From assembly GCA_019321725.1 (NCBI GenBank), contig CM033121.1, positions 15,128,001 to 15,192,000 on the forward strand: a stretch of 64,000 nt of DNA, given 5' to 3'. Of the stretch, positions 1 to 12,559 are shown piece after piece. Under the pieces are notes generated by a model, which had not been told where the DNA came from, made no database searches, and saw nothing but the letters and a program-made list of their open reading frames with translations. The DNA is from Paulownia fortunei. Its lineage: Eukaryota; Streptophyta; Magnoliopsida; Lamiales; Paulowniaceae. The first letter of the stretch is position 1. Each line of letters begins with the position of its first letter. A program made the translations under genes and the position numbers.

Positions 1-140
1 TATTTCAAGTTCCTTAATTTATTTGTGTTATCTTCATTTGATTACTTTCTTGATTAATTGGTCATTGATCTTGAATGTTTGGTATTTGAAATTCGGTGTT
101 CGAGAGGGGGGATTTTATACATGATCATAGAATAACACAA
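1..140 (+). mobile_element. Athila-like 5' LTR fragment, cut by the window edge
   Basis: This stretch aligns with 4795-4935: both contain a Leu-poor AT-rich block followed by ATTCGG, then a TGAYCATAG..ATAACACAACCTA block. The match stops at about 140, where gag-like coding begins. The second copy continues to about 5338 as a full 3' LTR, so this piece is an LTR interior joined directly to gag. The rest of the LTR, the primer-binding site and the start of gag are missing. The match is read by eye. Confidence 0.75.
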
Positions 141-1575
141 CCTATGACTATCATTGATGTTGCAGCAAGGGGGACCTTGATGTCAAGGACTACGAGTGAT
201 GCCCATTTATTGTTGGAAGAGATGCCGCCAACAACTATTATTGGCCTTCTAAGAGATCACTAGTCAAAAAATTAGATGGAGTTCGTGAGTTTGATCCATT
301 AATTGCACTTGCTGCTCAAGTTTTTGCACTGTCCAACCAAGTTTCAGCCATGTCTAGTAATGGATCTTCGCACAGAGTGGATGCTAATGCACCTAATAGC
401 ATGTCATTCAATAGGATTGGGATGAGTCATGAGCAAGTTAAATATGCAAATAACCATGACTACAGTTACCGGGGTAGTCAGTTGCCAAATCATTATCATT
501 CGAGACTTCATAACCATGAGAATCTCTTGTATGGGAACACAAAGAATATGCTTCAATCTCTTCTAGATTATGACAATCAGTCTAACTCTAGCAACCTTGG
601 GGGTTAGAAAAAGACATATTTGGAGGATGTTCTTGGTATATTGATTGAAAGACAAGGATAAGGTTTATTGATAGAATAGAGACTTAACTTGGGTAACTGG
701 CAACAAATTTGGGAGTTCAATTGAAGTCTCTAGAGATTCAAATTACACAACTTGCTCAGTAGAGAAGAAAGTTTCCAAGTTATACTTAAGTAAGTCCTAG
801 GGAACAATGCAATGTAAATTCATATAAGAAGTGGCATAAAGACTAAAGATTTAGAGCTAAGGGAAGATGATGGGAAACAAACACATTAGGAGGAGATTTA
901 GAGTGATGTGAAAAAGAGGCTGAGAAGCCTAGATTAATTTTTTTTCCTGATAATCCTCTAATTCTTAAAAACCACCTCCCCTTCCCTCAAAGATTTAAAA
1001 TGAAAATCTTGATGCTCAAATTTGTTAAATTCTTAGAAATCTTTAAAGAAACTCATATCAACATTTTTTTTGCGGATGTATATGAGCACATGCCGAACTA
1101 TGTTAAATTCATGAAGGAAATGAGATCAAAGAAAAGAAAGTTGGATAATTTTGAGACCGTCAATCTAACTGAAGAATGCAGTACAGTCATCTAAAAGACA
1201 CTACCCTAGAAACTGAAGGATCGAGGGAGTTTTAATATTCCTTATTCAATCTAATGCCTTTATCTATTTTAAGGAAATTAGGATTTGGATAGGTAACGCT
1301 ATTAAACATCACCTTGCCATTGGTGGATAGGTCTCTTACCTATCCTTGGAGAGTAATTGAGGACATATTGGTGAATGTTGACAAGTTCATATTTCCTGCT
1401 GATTTTATGGAGTTGGATATGGAGGAAGACCAAGAGATTCCTCTCATTTTTTAGCCACTAGAAGGGCATTGATTAATGTGCAATCGAGTGAACTTACATT
1501 ATGATGAAGAAGTCATGTTCATCATTTATCGGACTAAGAGGCCATTAAATCCAATACTTGTCATCGGGTGGATAC
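141..1575 (+). pseudogene. Athila-like Ty3/gypsy gag-protease remnant
   Basis: Translated pieces match the C-terminal half of plant gypsy gag and the following protease. At 145-260 there is the gag block ending in a leucine/glutamate-rich LLEEM motif, with a frameshift soon after. An open segment runs from 350 to 607 and holds the LRNHEN-type block (here LHNHENLLYGNTKN). The pre-protease segment at 985-1194 contains KFLEIFKETHINIFFADVYE, then YVKFMKEM and KKRKLDNFETVNLTEECS. The protease region reads NLMPL near 1250 and continues with a DKFIFPADF block near 1380. The Asp-Leu-Gly-Ala catalytic loop that should precede NLMPL is absent. Stops and frameshifts occur throughout, and no reverse transcriptase follows. 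Confidence 0.8.
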
Positions 1576-3406
1576 GTTGACTTGAAAAAGTAATGAGGAG
1601 TGGCAAGCCAAGTCTTTGAAACAACAGGTTCAAGTTAAATTTACACAAGGTTGTGGATGTAGGAGGTTGGTCGGTGGCCAACGAAAATTTAGACAACATC
1701 CCCATTAGAGCCCTAACTTGGTAGAACTTTAAAAGTCTTGTTGAAGACTATAAAGTTAGCACTTCTTCAGAGGTAACCCAAGCCATTTACTTGCTTTATT
1801 TCAACTACAGTGCATTTGTTTTTATATTATAGCTTAGGAATTTCTTTTTAAGTTGATTCATACCCTAGTTTATGATTAATTTGATTGAATTTCTCATTGT
1901 ATTTTTCTTGTAGATTGAAAACTTGAAAGTTGGAAAAAAAAGTTGTTGATACTCAGGCCCTCAAGATGCAGCGTATTTTCAAGGAAGTCCTTTACTTTTA
2001 TTACTTTATTTTACATTGAGAACAATGTATTCTTTAAGCTTGGAAGTAGTACATTCGATTTCTATTTGGCTTTCATGTTCTGTAGTATTTATGTTTCTAT
2101 GTTTTTTTTGTTTTCTTATTTACTAATAGTCAAAAGAAATAAAAAATGTATGAAATCTTAAGTTATACTAGTATTGAATTATTAGTGGCCAATGATGAAA
2201 ATATGATTATTCGAATGGTGGCTTGTTGGAATGGATAAATGTCGTATTTGTCTAAATATTTGTCATGTGTATTGGTTTTACTAATTTTTTGATTCTTGCT
2301 AATTTGAGCACTAGCAGTTTATTAAATTAATTTTGTCTGCTTAGTGAAGATTTATCGAAATCACTTATTTTCTAAATGATCACACCAAACTCTAGAACTT
2401 GTTTGATCACTATTCTAGATGAAATCCTAGATGCCATAGCATTAGGGACATAATTTAGGCTATTTTCGGATCGCTTGAGCCTTTCAAGCCAATCCATATA
2501 TCAAGTTTTGTCCCTAGTGTCCCCTTTGAGCTTGATGAAGACTTTCCTTGACATCCTATAACTTTGATACTAGCTTCATTATTTTTTTCCCATTTATATA
2601 ACCCTTCACTCAATACATGATCATTATAGGATACATTTGTAGAATTTTGAGCACACTTGGAGAAAAAGGGTGGAGTCGACCTCCTCATTACAACAATAGA
2701 AAAGAATATACCCCTTGTGCATATCAAAGAAAATAAATTTGGGGCTAATATTTCTAAAAGAAGGGAATATTTCTACAATGAGAAAAAAAAAAAAAAAATA
2801 ATGAAGAAACAGAAAGAAAAATGGTTGTTGAAAGAAAAGCTTGAGACAAAATGCATGTTAAGGATCGCATTGATGGATATTTTTTGAGAAGTTGGTGCTC
2901 AACAACATGGTTCTAGATGATTATGTGCTTTGGGTTGTTTTGAGCTACATTTTCCTCGTATTTTCCTACCATTACCCAAGACATATGTTATAAGTTTTGA
3001 AAGTTCTTTTGATCATTGATGCTATAGTTAATCTCATTAATGAAGATTAGTGTGAAAGGCAAGCTTATGGAGTATGGAAAATTTTCAATTTTCAATCAAA
3101 AGTGGATCATTTAGAATGCATCTAGCCTTATAAACTTATTCAAGTGATAAATTTGATTTGATGAATTGGCTATTCACACACACACAAACAAGGTCATGAG
3201 ATTTAGTTGAAACTTGCATACATGTTGAGATTTTGGACATTGACATAATTTAGAAGTTCTTTCTGAGTAATAAATTTTTATAATCTTTGAGGCATGATGA
3301 CTGTTTGATGCTAGTTCATACTTAAGATTGCTTTAGGAGTATCTTTGTTTAGTTTAGTTTTATTATTTTGCTTGAGGACAAACAAACTCTTAAAATTGAG
3401 GTTATT
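1576..3406 (+). mobile_element. Non-coding 3' region of the Athila-like element
   Basis: No RT, RNase H or integrase similarity is visible. The part from about 2900 to 3406 aligns with the minus strand of 12063-12530, which is the matching region of the second Athila-like copy; shared blocks include GAGCTACA and a CACACACAC run followed by AAGGTCATGAG. The segment ends with TGCTTGAGGACAAACAA at about 3370, the sequence that precedes the polypurine tract in this type of element. Isolated short open frames (1943-2161, 2657-2887) look like chance. Confidence 0.6.
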
Positions 3407-5338
3407 TGTTAAGTATGCTTTTTACCTTAATTCAGATACCTTTAACTCAATATTTTCTTAGTCTTCAAGCATTTTATATTTCTTTTTATGTGTTTTATAT
3501 GAGTTTATATGAAAATAAAAGAGAATGTGTCTAATAAATCCAAGAAAAAAACATAGCCAAAAACTCCAAAATAGAGGTGCTACAACTCGAGTTCCAACTT
3601 TAGGGAAGTTTCATATTTTAAGCATAACATTGTTATCTAAAGTTCAATTGATGTGATTCTTGATGATTTAGAAAGATAATAGAAGGAGCTATAACGTTCA
3701 TGTTGGCACTCAACTCAGTTTGGTTGTTATAAAAGAGAAATATCGAGTTAAAAAGTCAGCATTAGACTAAAACTTTGAAAAGTGACACATCCTAGTGTTT
3801 TGGACATAACTATCTTCAAAAATTTGGCATTAATATGATTCAAGTAGCTAAAGAAATCCAAAAAATAGGGCTATAATTCATATACAGACACTGAAAGCTA
3901 ATTAGTTTTGAAAAGAGGTTAAAAAGTCCAAAGTTTGGTGCCATGGCGCCTGATTTTAAGGTTGTAGCTTGAGTGGTGAAAATTAGGCAGTATCTCAACA
4001 TTTTTAGCATCGCGGCACCAATTCAAGGGTCAGGGCACCACTTGATAAGTTTGTGCATTAAAAGGGTTTAAAATATAGATTTGGGAGAAAAATATAAATA
4101 AGAAACTTGGGACTTCCAAAAGAACTTGGCACTTTAGAAAACATAAGAAGATGGCTTGGAAACAAGCAGAAGACTTGAACAAGACAATCAAAGGCATCCA
4201 TCATCTAGAGACAGAGAGGATTTCCCTACCCTTATATTTTGTTTTCTCTCTTTGATTTCTTGCCCATTGCTCATGATGTGTAGAAACTTGTCTATAAGTT
4301 TTTCTACTTTTGTTATGAACTAAATTCTAGTTTTTAGGGGATGATGTAACCAATGTTTTCATAATTGGGCCAATGATCAAATCGGTCTTGCTAACAATTA
4401 GCGGTTCAACTAGTCAGACCGGTCTAATGAAAATTGATTATATTTTCTTATTATAATATGTAAAATGATAATATAATAGACTAATTATTATGTAATACAT
4501 TTTAAATGTAAAAAAAATAAATAACTACCTAAAACAAATATAAGAAAACACAAAATCTAAATAATCACATAGATATAACAAAATACCAAATTTAAACTTT
4601 TAAAAAAATTTAAAAAAGATTTAAAAAAAAAGATGAAAATCGGTCAAATTAGTTTTGGCTGGTTTGACCGATCAAATGGTTTTATGGGCCTAACCCGATT
4701 GGACCGATTGAATAGGCTGGTCAGGTCCGATTTTGAAAATATGGGATATAACCTACATTGAATCCTATCGTTTGAATCCTGACTTTTGTTATTTTAAATT
4801 CCTCAATTTATTTATGTTATCTTGATTTGATTACTTTCGTCAATAATTGGCCATTGATATTGAATGTTTAGTGTATGAAATTCGGCACTCAATAGAGAAA
4901 ATTTTATGCATGACCATAGGATAACACAACCTAGAAATTCATAGAGTCCAGAGACTTATGAATCCTGAGACTTATGAATCCTTTGAAGTCTTAATAAGGA
5001 ATCCATTTAGCTTTGATAAAAATTTTGTTTTGAGACTTCATAATCACTCGACACTCGAGATAGGGAGTTGATTACTTTAAAGATTCTTGACTTATAAATT
5101 ATTGGGTTGACATTAATAAATTATATTTGTGAAAATAAAAATTAGTGAATCATACCTCTAAAATTCCTTACTTATTAAGTGTTCAATAAATTGTCCAAAT
5201 AAAGTTTTCTAGTATAATTATAGGATTCTCTAGTTTTAATAGTTATAACTCTTGTTTAGGTAATTTGAATAAAGTTAGGAGATAGGGATACGAAAACCTC
5301 TCATCACTCCAAATTAAAACTTAACACCATACGCTTAC
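3407..5338 (+). mobile_element. 3' LTR of the Athila-like element
   Basis: It starts TGTTAAGTATGC just after the degraded polypurine tract. Its interior matches 1-140 in direct orientation and 10315-12062 in inverse orientation. The 3' end aligns with the second copy through the shared TTAACACC-TACRCTT block at about 5320-5338. Length is about 1.93 kb, normal for an Athila-like LTR. A short GC-rich patch near 3940-4040 (GGTGCCATGGCGCC, GCGGCACC) resembles the GGTGCCTAGG patch in the second copy. Confidence 0.7.
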
Positions 5339-5547
5339 TGTAGGATTTCAACGAACAAGCTCTATCACTGACTTGAATATAAGAGGGCTATCCCTGAGCT
5401 AACCCCAGGGACCTCTAATTGTTTGTACGTGTCGTAGGTAAGACCTTAACCTACCACTCACTTCTTGGAAAGGAGAAATATTGCGATGAGACATCTCTCC
5501 ATGTTCATAGAGGTTCAAGGCACGACCACCTTACCTTAAACACATCA
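5339..5547 (+). mobile_element. 3' end of a Tat-like gypsy LTR
   Basis: It contains the block reading ATCACTGACTTGAATATAAG and ends CACATCA immediately before a TTTTGGCACCG primer-binding-like site. The element at 37362-41452 has the same ending, CACATCA followed by TTTTGGCGTCA. Only the last 200 bp or so of the LTR is present; the left side abuts the Athila-like LTR. Confidence 0.65.
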
Positions 5548-5566
5548 TTTTGGCACCGTTAGTGGA
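5548..5566 (+). other. Degenerate primer-binding site of the Tat-like element
   Basis: The sequence TTTTGGCACCGTTAGTGG resembles the TGGCGCCGTCTGTGGGA site found directly after the 5' LTR in many plant Tat-lineage elements. A related version lies at 40589-40606 on the minus strand of this window. Confidence 0.6.
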
Positions 5567-6898
5567 AAAAAACTACCTCAACACTAAGATAGCCCATAAA
5601 GTCTAGAGAATGGGAGAAGCCAGTACCCATGGCAATCCCCCCTACTAAGGGCACCCATGGCAATGAAGGCGACCCCCTACTGGGGGCACTACTACAATAG
5701 AGACAACCAACATCCACATCTAACTAATCCGAGAAATCTGTCTCTATCTCATTAGGGTGACCAACATAGCCAACTATGCTACAGATGACCCAAGAGGTGC
5801 TAAAGATAATAATTATGGAGGTGTTGGTCCGTGCAGTAGCTCAAGCAGTAGCCCAATTCATTGCTAACCAACATCGAGAGGATCCCCCTCAGTCACCTCG
5901 CAGAGGCTGTTTGCCCGCTCTGATTCCCAAGGGGGCTAAGTAGAGGCATAAAGCGATGAGCTACAGCACTGCTAACCAGCATGGAAGACAGCCCCCTCAA
6001 TCACCTCGTAGAATCTGAGATCCCACTCTAGCTCTCAATAAGGCTGAGTGGAGATGAGAAGCAATGAGGCATAAATAAGCTATAGCCCATGAGGATACAA
6101 GCAGCCATTCCCCTTAGAGGGCAACATGAAGCGCCAAGGGGAAACTGAGGTGACACATACTATGTCACCCTCCCTACAGGTTGGGTCACATCCATATGGG
6201 AAGACTACCTAAAGCTAGTCGTAACAGCACCCAAGCAAAGTTTGTTCATCCCTGCTATCTTCATTGAGTCCCTACCAGATGGAATCAAGATAGCCAATCT
6301 TATCGAGTTTGATGAATGTGCCGACCCCCAAGAGCACCTACTCATCAGCAAGATCTTAAGTGCCGAGAGCACGCAAGCACAACACTCTGCTATTTGGACT
6401 TGGCCAAACCCCTACCATTGAAAGCTATTGAATTAACATGAGTAAAGATAATCTTACCAACACATTAACTCTAATCAAGAGAACTACCTATAAGAAATGT
6501 CTAACACACTCATAGTAACATGTCGAAGCCCCCACTCATGGTAAGTCACCAAAGCACTTACCCGTAGTAAGTCAAAAATGCTCATGGCAATCATCTACAG
6601 TGTTAACCTATAAGAAGCTACCTAGAGTGGTTCAAGGTAACACAATCACCTATAATTGGATGTTCGCCCCTAGCTCCCAAGAGGACTAACACAAGGCAAG
6701 AGAAGCTAAGATGAGAAGAGTACCAGAAGGGAGAAGGCCACACCCGAGAGTAGTAGCCATGTGTCATTATCTTGATAATGACACAAAGCAGAAGCTGAAG
6801 GAGATAAAAAGTCCTAAACAACACGACCTGCACTCTAGACACACACAAGACCATCTGGAGGAGTACACACCTCTTGTGTGTGCATGTGCGATGTATAC
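5567..6898 (+). pseudogene. Tat-like gypsy leader and gag remnant
   Basis: The leader near 5640 shares CATGGCAATGAAGGC with the minus-strand leader of the element at 37-41 kb, so both belong to one family. The frame at about 6225-6345 reads SLFIPAIFIESLPDG then FDECADPQEHL, the conserved start of Tat-type gag. Many stops and frameshifts follow. An open stretch at 6711-6905 holds CHYLDNDT, which could be the end of gag. Protease and polymerase are absent. Confidence 0.65.
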
Positions 6899-7238
6899 AA
6901 CATGAACTAGCAAGTACAAAGTTATAAGTAATAAAGTGTTTTAGAATATGGGTTGTCGTATCCAAAGGGAGCGTGTATGTAAGTATCGAATATAAACAGC
7001 CTAGCTTATTTAACCTAGTAAAGTTTTGGTAAGTAAAATTTTGAAAGTTAAACTAAACAAATTAATAAAGCAACTATAAAAGTCAAGAAAAGCATGATAT
7101 TAAAACCAAGGAAGAAAAGGGTCAAGGCCATGGATTACCAATTTATTTCCTTATGAGTTACACAAATTATGGTTAGGGTGAATATTTGATTATGCTAAAA
7201 TGTGGCTTTTGCTTGTACTTGATACTCACATGGGTAGA
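6899..7238. repeat. Left part of an older retroelement repeat, split by a solo LTR
   Basis: The block around 6900-7080 has the form 'AAGTAATAAAGTG...GTCGTATCCAAAGGGA', which I recall as common near LTR ends of plant gypsy elements, though I cannot assign a family. It continues on the far side of the 2.9-kb solo LTR at 10131. No coding capacity is visible. Confidence 0.4.
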
Positions 7239-10130
7239 TGTAACACCCCCATTACTGCACAACTATATATAAAATATAATTTGACATGATAGAACCTGTG
7301 TGTATGCATGGAATATTTTTTTTTTGTAACACTTTAAGAAAAGATAACTCACTTCTTACATGTATAACCTTGTTTAAAATACTTTCTCACACATGTCATG
7401 TATATAGTAGGATCAGTATTTATATAAAAGCACAACACCCCAAACGACCTAATATTTACATACTTATTTACATTACAGTTTTAAAAGCAAAATATAATAT
7501 CAGTCTAAAAATATAATACAACAGACTCAAAATATAACAAGCCAACAAAATAGCCCAATAGGTCGTCATCCATGTACATACTCTCTCAGACACCTGCAGG
7601 AGCTCCAACTGCCGCCCAATCGATAAAAGATGCTTCAAGCATCATCGTACTCGCCTACAATATATAAACTATATGAGCTAATACTCAGCAAGTAATAATT
7701 ATGCATGTCAAAGAATAATCCACAATATCAAGTTATGCATCTCAAAATGCTATGCCCACAATGCAATTTTATGCATCAAAATATTTCTCTCAAAATCATT
7801 TCTTTCTTGGGCCCCTGACCAACGCTACTATCCCATGCACCGAAAAAGAGCTCTGTAGATTGCCATAATCCAATGGCCAATAATCATATAAGCATACAAA
7901 TCCATGCATACTTAACGCATGCAAATCCATGCATACTCATACGCATGCAAATCCATGCACGCAAACCTACAAATCTATGCATAAAACTATGCAAATCCAT
8001 GCATGCTTCGGTGCACTAGTAGTGGTCAGCAAAATATTTTCCCTTCTCACAATCATGCCGATATGATGCATGCACGTGCCAATGACAATGCCCATGTATG
8101 TATGCTCAATGGAGAGCCCTCTGCTATGCACATATGATTTATGATATTAGATATAATTCACACATCTACTATGTCTATGCATTGTAGTTGCAAATGAATC
8201 TTTACTTATCTTTCACTCAGTTGGTGGCTTAGTCTAGATTTGTTTATTGTTCCCCTTCAATCTTAGATGTAAAATTGCCTGTAATATTACCAACATCAAG
8301 CACCATTCCCAATTTGGCAAGTTGAAAGCATAAAATATCATACTAAAACCTTAAACACCAAGCTATCTAGGTTTTACAAACTAGAATCCAATCTAGTCCC
8401 TCCAATACCTTAATTTCTCATCTTAAATACATGTAAACATCATATAATTGAAGTATTATAACTCTAATATCATGCACCTAATTGTTAACACTCAATAGCA
8501 ACATGTCTAGGTTGAAATATGCTAAGTTATCAAATATGACAGATTCACATTTTCATATTTCCTTGTTGCCCAATTTAGTTGCATATAATTTTAACATCCA
8601 TAAACATATCCAATCACTCCCACAATTTTACCACACTTAGATACCATGTATATAAATGTAACCATATCATAGAATGGATAAAACTCATGGATATAGCTTC
8701 CCAAGTTCAGCACTCTTCACAACATACTGAAACAGAATGTTTTCCTACCGTGACAGTTTTGCACACTTCATGACATTAATGGTTTTGGCACCCTTACGTA
8801 TATTCAATCTCTCCCAAATTTTTACCACACTTATATAACATATACATAGAGACCACCAGGTTATATAATTTCCAAAACTGATGGATTTAGCTCCCCTAAT
8901 TCAGTCTCCTTCACAGCACACCAAAACAGATTTTGCTACTTTGGCAGTTTGAGTATTTCTCCAATATCATTCTCTATTTCAATTTCTAACCAATCAAAAT
9001 TCATTTAAATACTCTTTAATCATTTATAAACATGTATATGATGATAATTATAGGTTTTATTTAATATACCGTACACTTTTGAAGCCTAAAACACAAGAAT
9101 ACAGCAAGGTGACAGTTTCTAGTACAACTATTTTCTATCAAATATTTCCAACCACAAACCCTTTCTTTATGCATCAAAGCCTATCTAATAACATCCTAAA
9201 ATATTTATAAATAATATGCAAAGCTTAATAAGCCAATAAACCTCAAAATAAATCTAAAAGTCATGCCAAACCCATAGGTTAAGCTCACCTTGCACATTTT
9301 TCTACTTGAACTTGGTTATTTCTCCTTCCCCTTGCTTGTTTTGCCTCCTTTTTCGGTTGGAATCACTTAGGACCGATTTATAGATACTTTTCCATGTATT
9401 TATAAGATGAAATGGTTCAGAATAAGGTTCAAGTCGTGGCTGTTAGCTTAAGAGTGAAGAATAGGTTGAGGTACTAGCTTGATAAGTCTAAGCATGAGGT
9501 GGCATAAGCTTGAGGTGGCATGTAATGGTATAATCTGATTTTCTCCATTATCTTTCAGCCCTAATCTTATGTGTATCACATATTCTTATTTGGTTGCAAT
9601 CTATCTTCATCACCATTCATTCCCGTAGCTAATTCTTATATCCGTTCATTAGGTTCTTCACCCGAAAAATCATCGGTTCTTGCCCAATTGATAAGTTTGG
9701 GCACCGAAAGTGTTACAAGCCTATGAACTTAGTTATATAACATTTAAATTATAATATTATATCTCTAGTTGTCCCAAGTGTATGATTTAAATATACATAT
9801 AATATTAAAATTCATGATCGAACTGGCTCCCTTTTTATAAACTTTTTGGTGACACCTTTCGAACTCCTGAGGTTACCACGTGTAACCTAGGACTATTCAC
9901 TATATTGATACTTAAATTTTTTCTTATCTCAATACAAAATCAACCACTTAGATTAGGGGATTCAATAATCAATACCGTGCGAGTGCTTCAAAATTAAGTT
10001 TAATGGTTAACAATGCCGTATAAAATAAAATGAATTATATGATGTCATACCAATGCAAATAGCACATAATTAACATGTAATGCATGAATCATATGTGGCC
10101 ATGTAAGTAGTAAGAGGCTTAGGTATCATA
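7239..10130 (+). mobile_element. Solo LTR, TGTAACACC family, copy 1
   Basis: It begins TGTAACACCCCCATTACTGC and ends AGGTATCATA. It aligns end to end with 54023-56567; shared blocks include ACTATATATA, TGACATGATAGA/TAACATGATAGA, GTGTGCATGCAT and a GTAGTGG-CA block, with the ends corresponding. No gag or pol lies in it. The five bases on each side are GTAGA (7234-7238) and ATAGA (10131-10135), a 4/5 match for a target-site duplication. A 2.5-2.9 kb LTR starting TGTAACACC and ending TATTACA suits Del/Tekay-type chromoviruses, but without internal coding that is an inference. Confidence 0.75.
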
Positions 10131-10314
10131 ATAGATGAGCTTCTGACTATATTATATTATGGGCATACAACACCACTCCCTAGGTATCAGCAAGGGAATC
10201 TCCATTCAACTTTGCATACGGAGTAGAAGCCTTTACCCCTATAGAGATTAGGGAGCCATCATAGCGGGTGATGCGCTACTCCTACGAAGTGTTCGTGATT
10301 TTTTTTTTTCAAAT
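10131..10314. repeat. Right part of the split older repeat
   Basis: This continues the sequence interrupted at 7238. It holds the CACCACTCCCTAGGTATCAG block and a T-run at 10299-10309, directly next to the inverse Athila-like LTR. It is probably the flank into which that LTR element inserted. No gene is visible. Confidence 0.4.
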
Positions 10315-12062
10315 TGCAAGTGTACGGTGTTAAGTTTTAATACAATGGTGAGTTGAGTTGAGTATCCACAAGGATTGTAATAAAAAATTGCATCAAGTAC
10401 CGTAGTTCGAATAGTCCCAATTTTATCTAGAAAATCAAGTGATAATTGGTAATCCAAGTATAGTGAGATAAAAATAATGCAAAGACAAGAGTGGAGTTCA
10501 TAGAAGCAATACAACAAACACCTTATGAGCAAGAGATTCTAGAGGAATGACTCACGTAATTATCACATATGTTTTTCCTTCCAAAATATATTAATTCAAG
10601 TCAATAACACATGTAAGTTGAGAATTTCTAAACCCATCAATTTCCTCTCTCAAGTGTCGAATTGACTATGAGTTATATCATGAATTTCAATATCTCTATA
10701 AAAATTCAAAACTAAACTCTACAAAAGTTCAATGGATATTTTTTTCAAAATTTCAAAGGTTTCATAAGCTTCTCAACTCTATGATTCCTAGATTGTGTTA
10801 TCCTTATGATCATGTATAATCTTCCCTCTCTCAAGTATCAAATCTCATACATCAAACAATCTCAATTAATGGCTAAATAATCAAGATGTAATACTAAACA
10901 AGATGAATAACATGAACTAATATTATTTGGAACTCAAAACATAGGATCAAATAAGGTTATATCATCCTCTAGAAAGAGAAGTTTAGTTCATCATTAATGA
11001 ATACAACTTCAAAAAATACAAAAGAAAGAGCATGGAAATTGTTCACCAATTGTGACGTGCAAGGAATGGTTGAAGCTCTCCTTGTCTTCAAGAATAGTTT
11101 GTCTCTAAGAATAGATCTTTCTCCCAAGAATGGCTCCTTCTCTATCCACAAAATTGAATGGATTTTGTCTCCAAGAACCAATCGTTTAATCCTCTTAGTT
11201 GATACATTCTTCTCCTTTTAACTCATTTCAATTGATGGCTTTTCCCCCATTTTCTCTCCACCAAACTCCCTTTTCTTAGTAAGTTATCCCCTAAGTGGTC
11301 CACAAAGTCTTTTTTAGAAGTTGGCTTTAATAGTTTTTTGTCAAAAATTCGAGTAAAAAGATCACACTTTCAGAATTTTCACGTTGTTTGGCACCTAGGC
11401 AAAAGAGAACGGTGCCTAGGTGCCATGTATTCTATTCAACACTTCAGATGGTGCCTAGGTACCCTGTTTTGGTGCTTAGGCACTGGTGCTGCAATTTTTT
11501 CCTTCTTCACTTCAGTACTTTGACATAATTCATCCCTTTACAACTGATTTTAGACCTCTTTTTAAGATGAATTGGCTTTTGGTATCTTCTAATTAATTGT
11601 AGGTCTATATATTTCATTTTCATAGGTATTTGAATCAACTAAATATAATATATGTGGAAAGAGTTATGCCTAAAATACCAAGATATATCATACTAGAAAA
11701 TTTCAGCCTAGTGTTGACTTTTGAACTCGGTTTTTTTCATTGAGATCGATAGAATTGGATTTTATGGTAAACATAGAAGTTATAGATATATATATTTTAT
11801 TTCCAATGGTTTAAGAATCAATTCAAAATGATATTTTATCAAAGCATTCTGATTGAAATACAAAAATTATCATTAGTCGCACCACAATTCAGATTTTTCA
11901 ACATTTCAACCAAGTTTTTGATTTCTTTCCATTTTCTTCTCCTTTTTTTCATTACCTATAAGATTTTAAACTAAATGCATAAAAAGTAATAAAAAACACT
12001 TGAAAACAAACCAAATGTTATTCAAAAGGTATATGAATTGTTGGTATAAAACTAGCTTATCA
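10315..12062 (-). mobile_element. 3' LTR of a second Athila-like element
   Basis: On the minus strand it starts TGATAAGCTAG directly after a clean polypurine tract and ends near ACACTTGCA. Its interior matches the Athila-like LTR at 3407-5338 in inverse orientation, for example TGATCATAAGGATAACACA. Length is about 1.75 kb. A patch at 11390-11490 contains several GGTGCCTAGG / GGTGCTTAGG units. Confidence 0.75.
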
Positions 12063-12545
12063 AATACCCCCAAACTTTAAGATTTGCTTGTCCTCAAGCA
12101 TCAAATATGAAATTCTTAATAACAACCCCCTTATGAATCAGGTTACCAAACTCAAGAAAGATTTTTCTAAGATATCATCTCAAAAGATTAGAAAAATATA
12201 CCAAGTTTGCATATTAACATGCATATTGGTTTCATTTAACTTCGTGGTCTTGTGTGTGTGAGTATGGAAATAGTAGTTTATCAACTTATTTATAATTTGG
12301 ATAGGTTTATAAAACCAACTAGTGATATTTGATCTATTTTTGAAGTGTTTACCAAACTCCATAGGCTTGTTTTTCACACTAGTCTCCACTAATATAAGTA
12401 GATCATAACATCAAAGATCAACAGCACTTCCAAATCTTGAATTGTGAGGCTTGGGTAATAGTTGGAAAATATGGAAAATTGTAGCTAAAAATGCATGGAC
12501 ATAGTATTTCTTACCTTATCTATATTAAATGCGGTCCTTGTGTCT
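12063..12545 (-). mobile_element. 3' internal region of the second Athila-like element
   Basis: It matches the plus-strand region 2900-3406 in inverse orientation (the CACACACAC run, ACTAGTGTGAAA, GAGCTACAATTTTCC / GAGCTACATTTTCC). Similarity stops near 12545, where a copia-type LTR sequence takes over, so the rest of this element is lost or displaced. Confidence 0.6.
12067..12081 (-). other. Polypurine tract of the second Athila-like element
   Basis: On the minus strand it reads CTTAAAGTTTGGGGG, preceded by TGCTTGAGGACAAGCAAAT. This is the usual arrangement before the 3' LTR in Athila-like elements and fixes both the LTR start and the minus orientation. Confidence 0.8.
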
Positions 12546-12559
12546 TGATGAGTGTTTTA

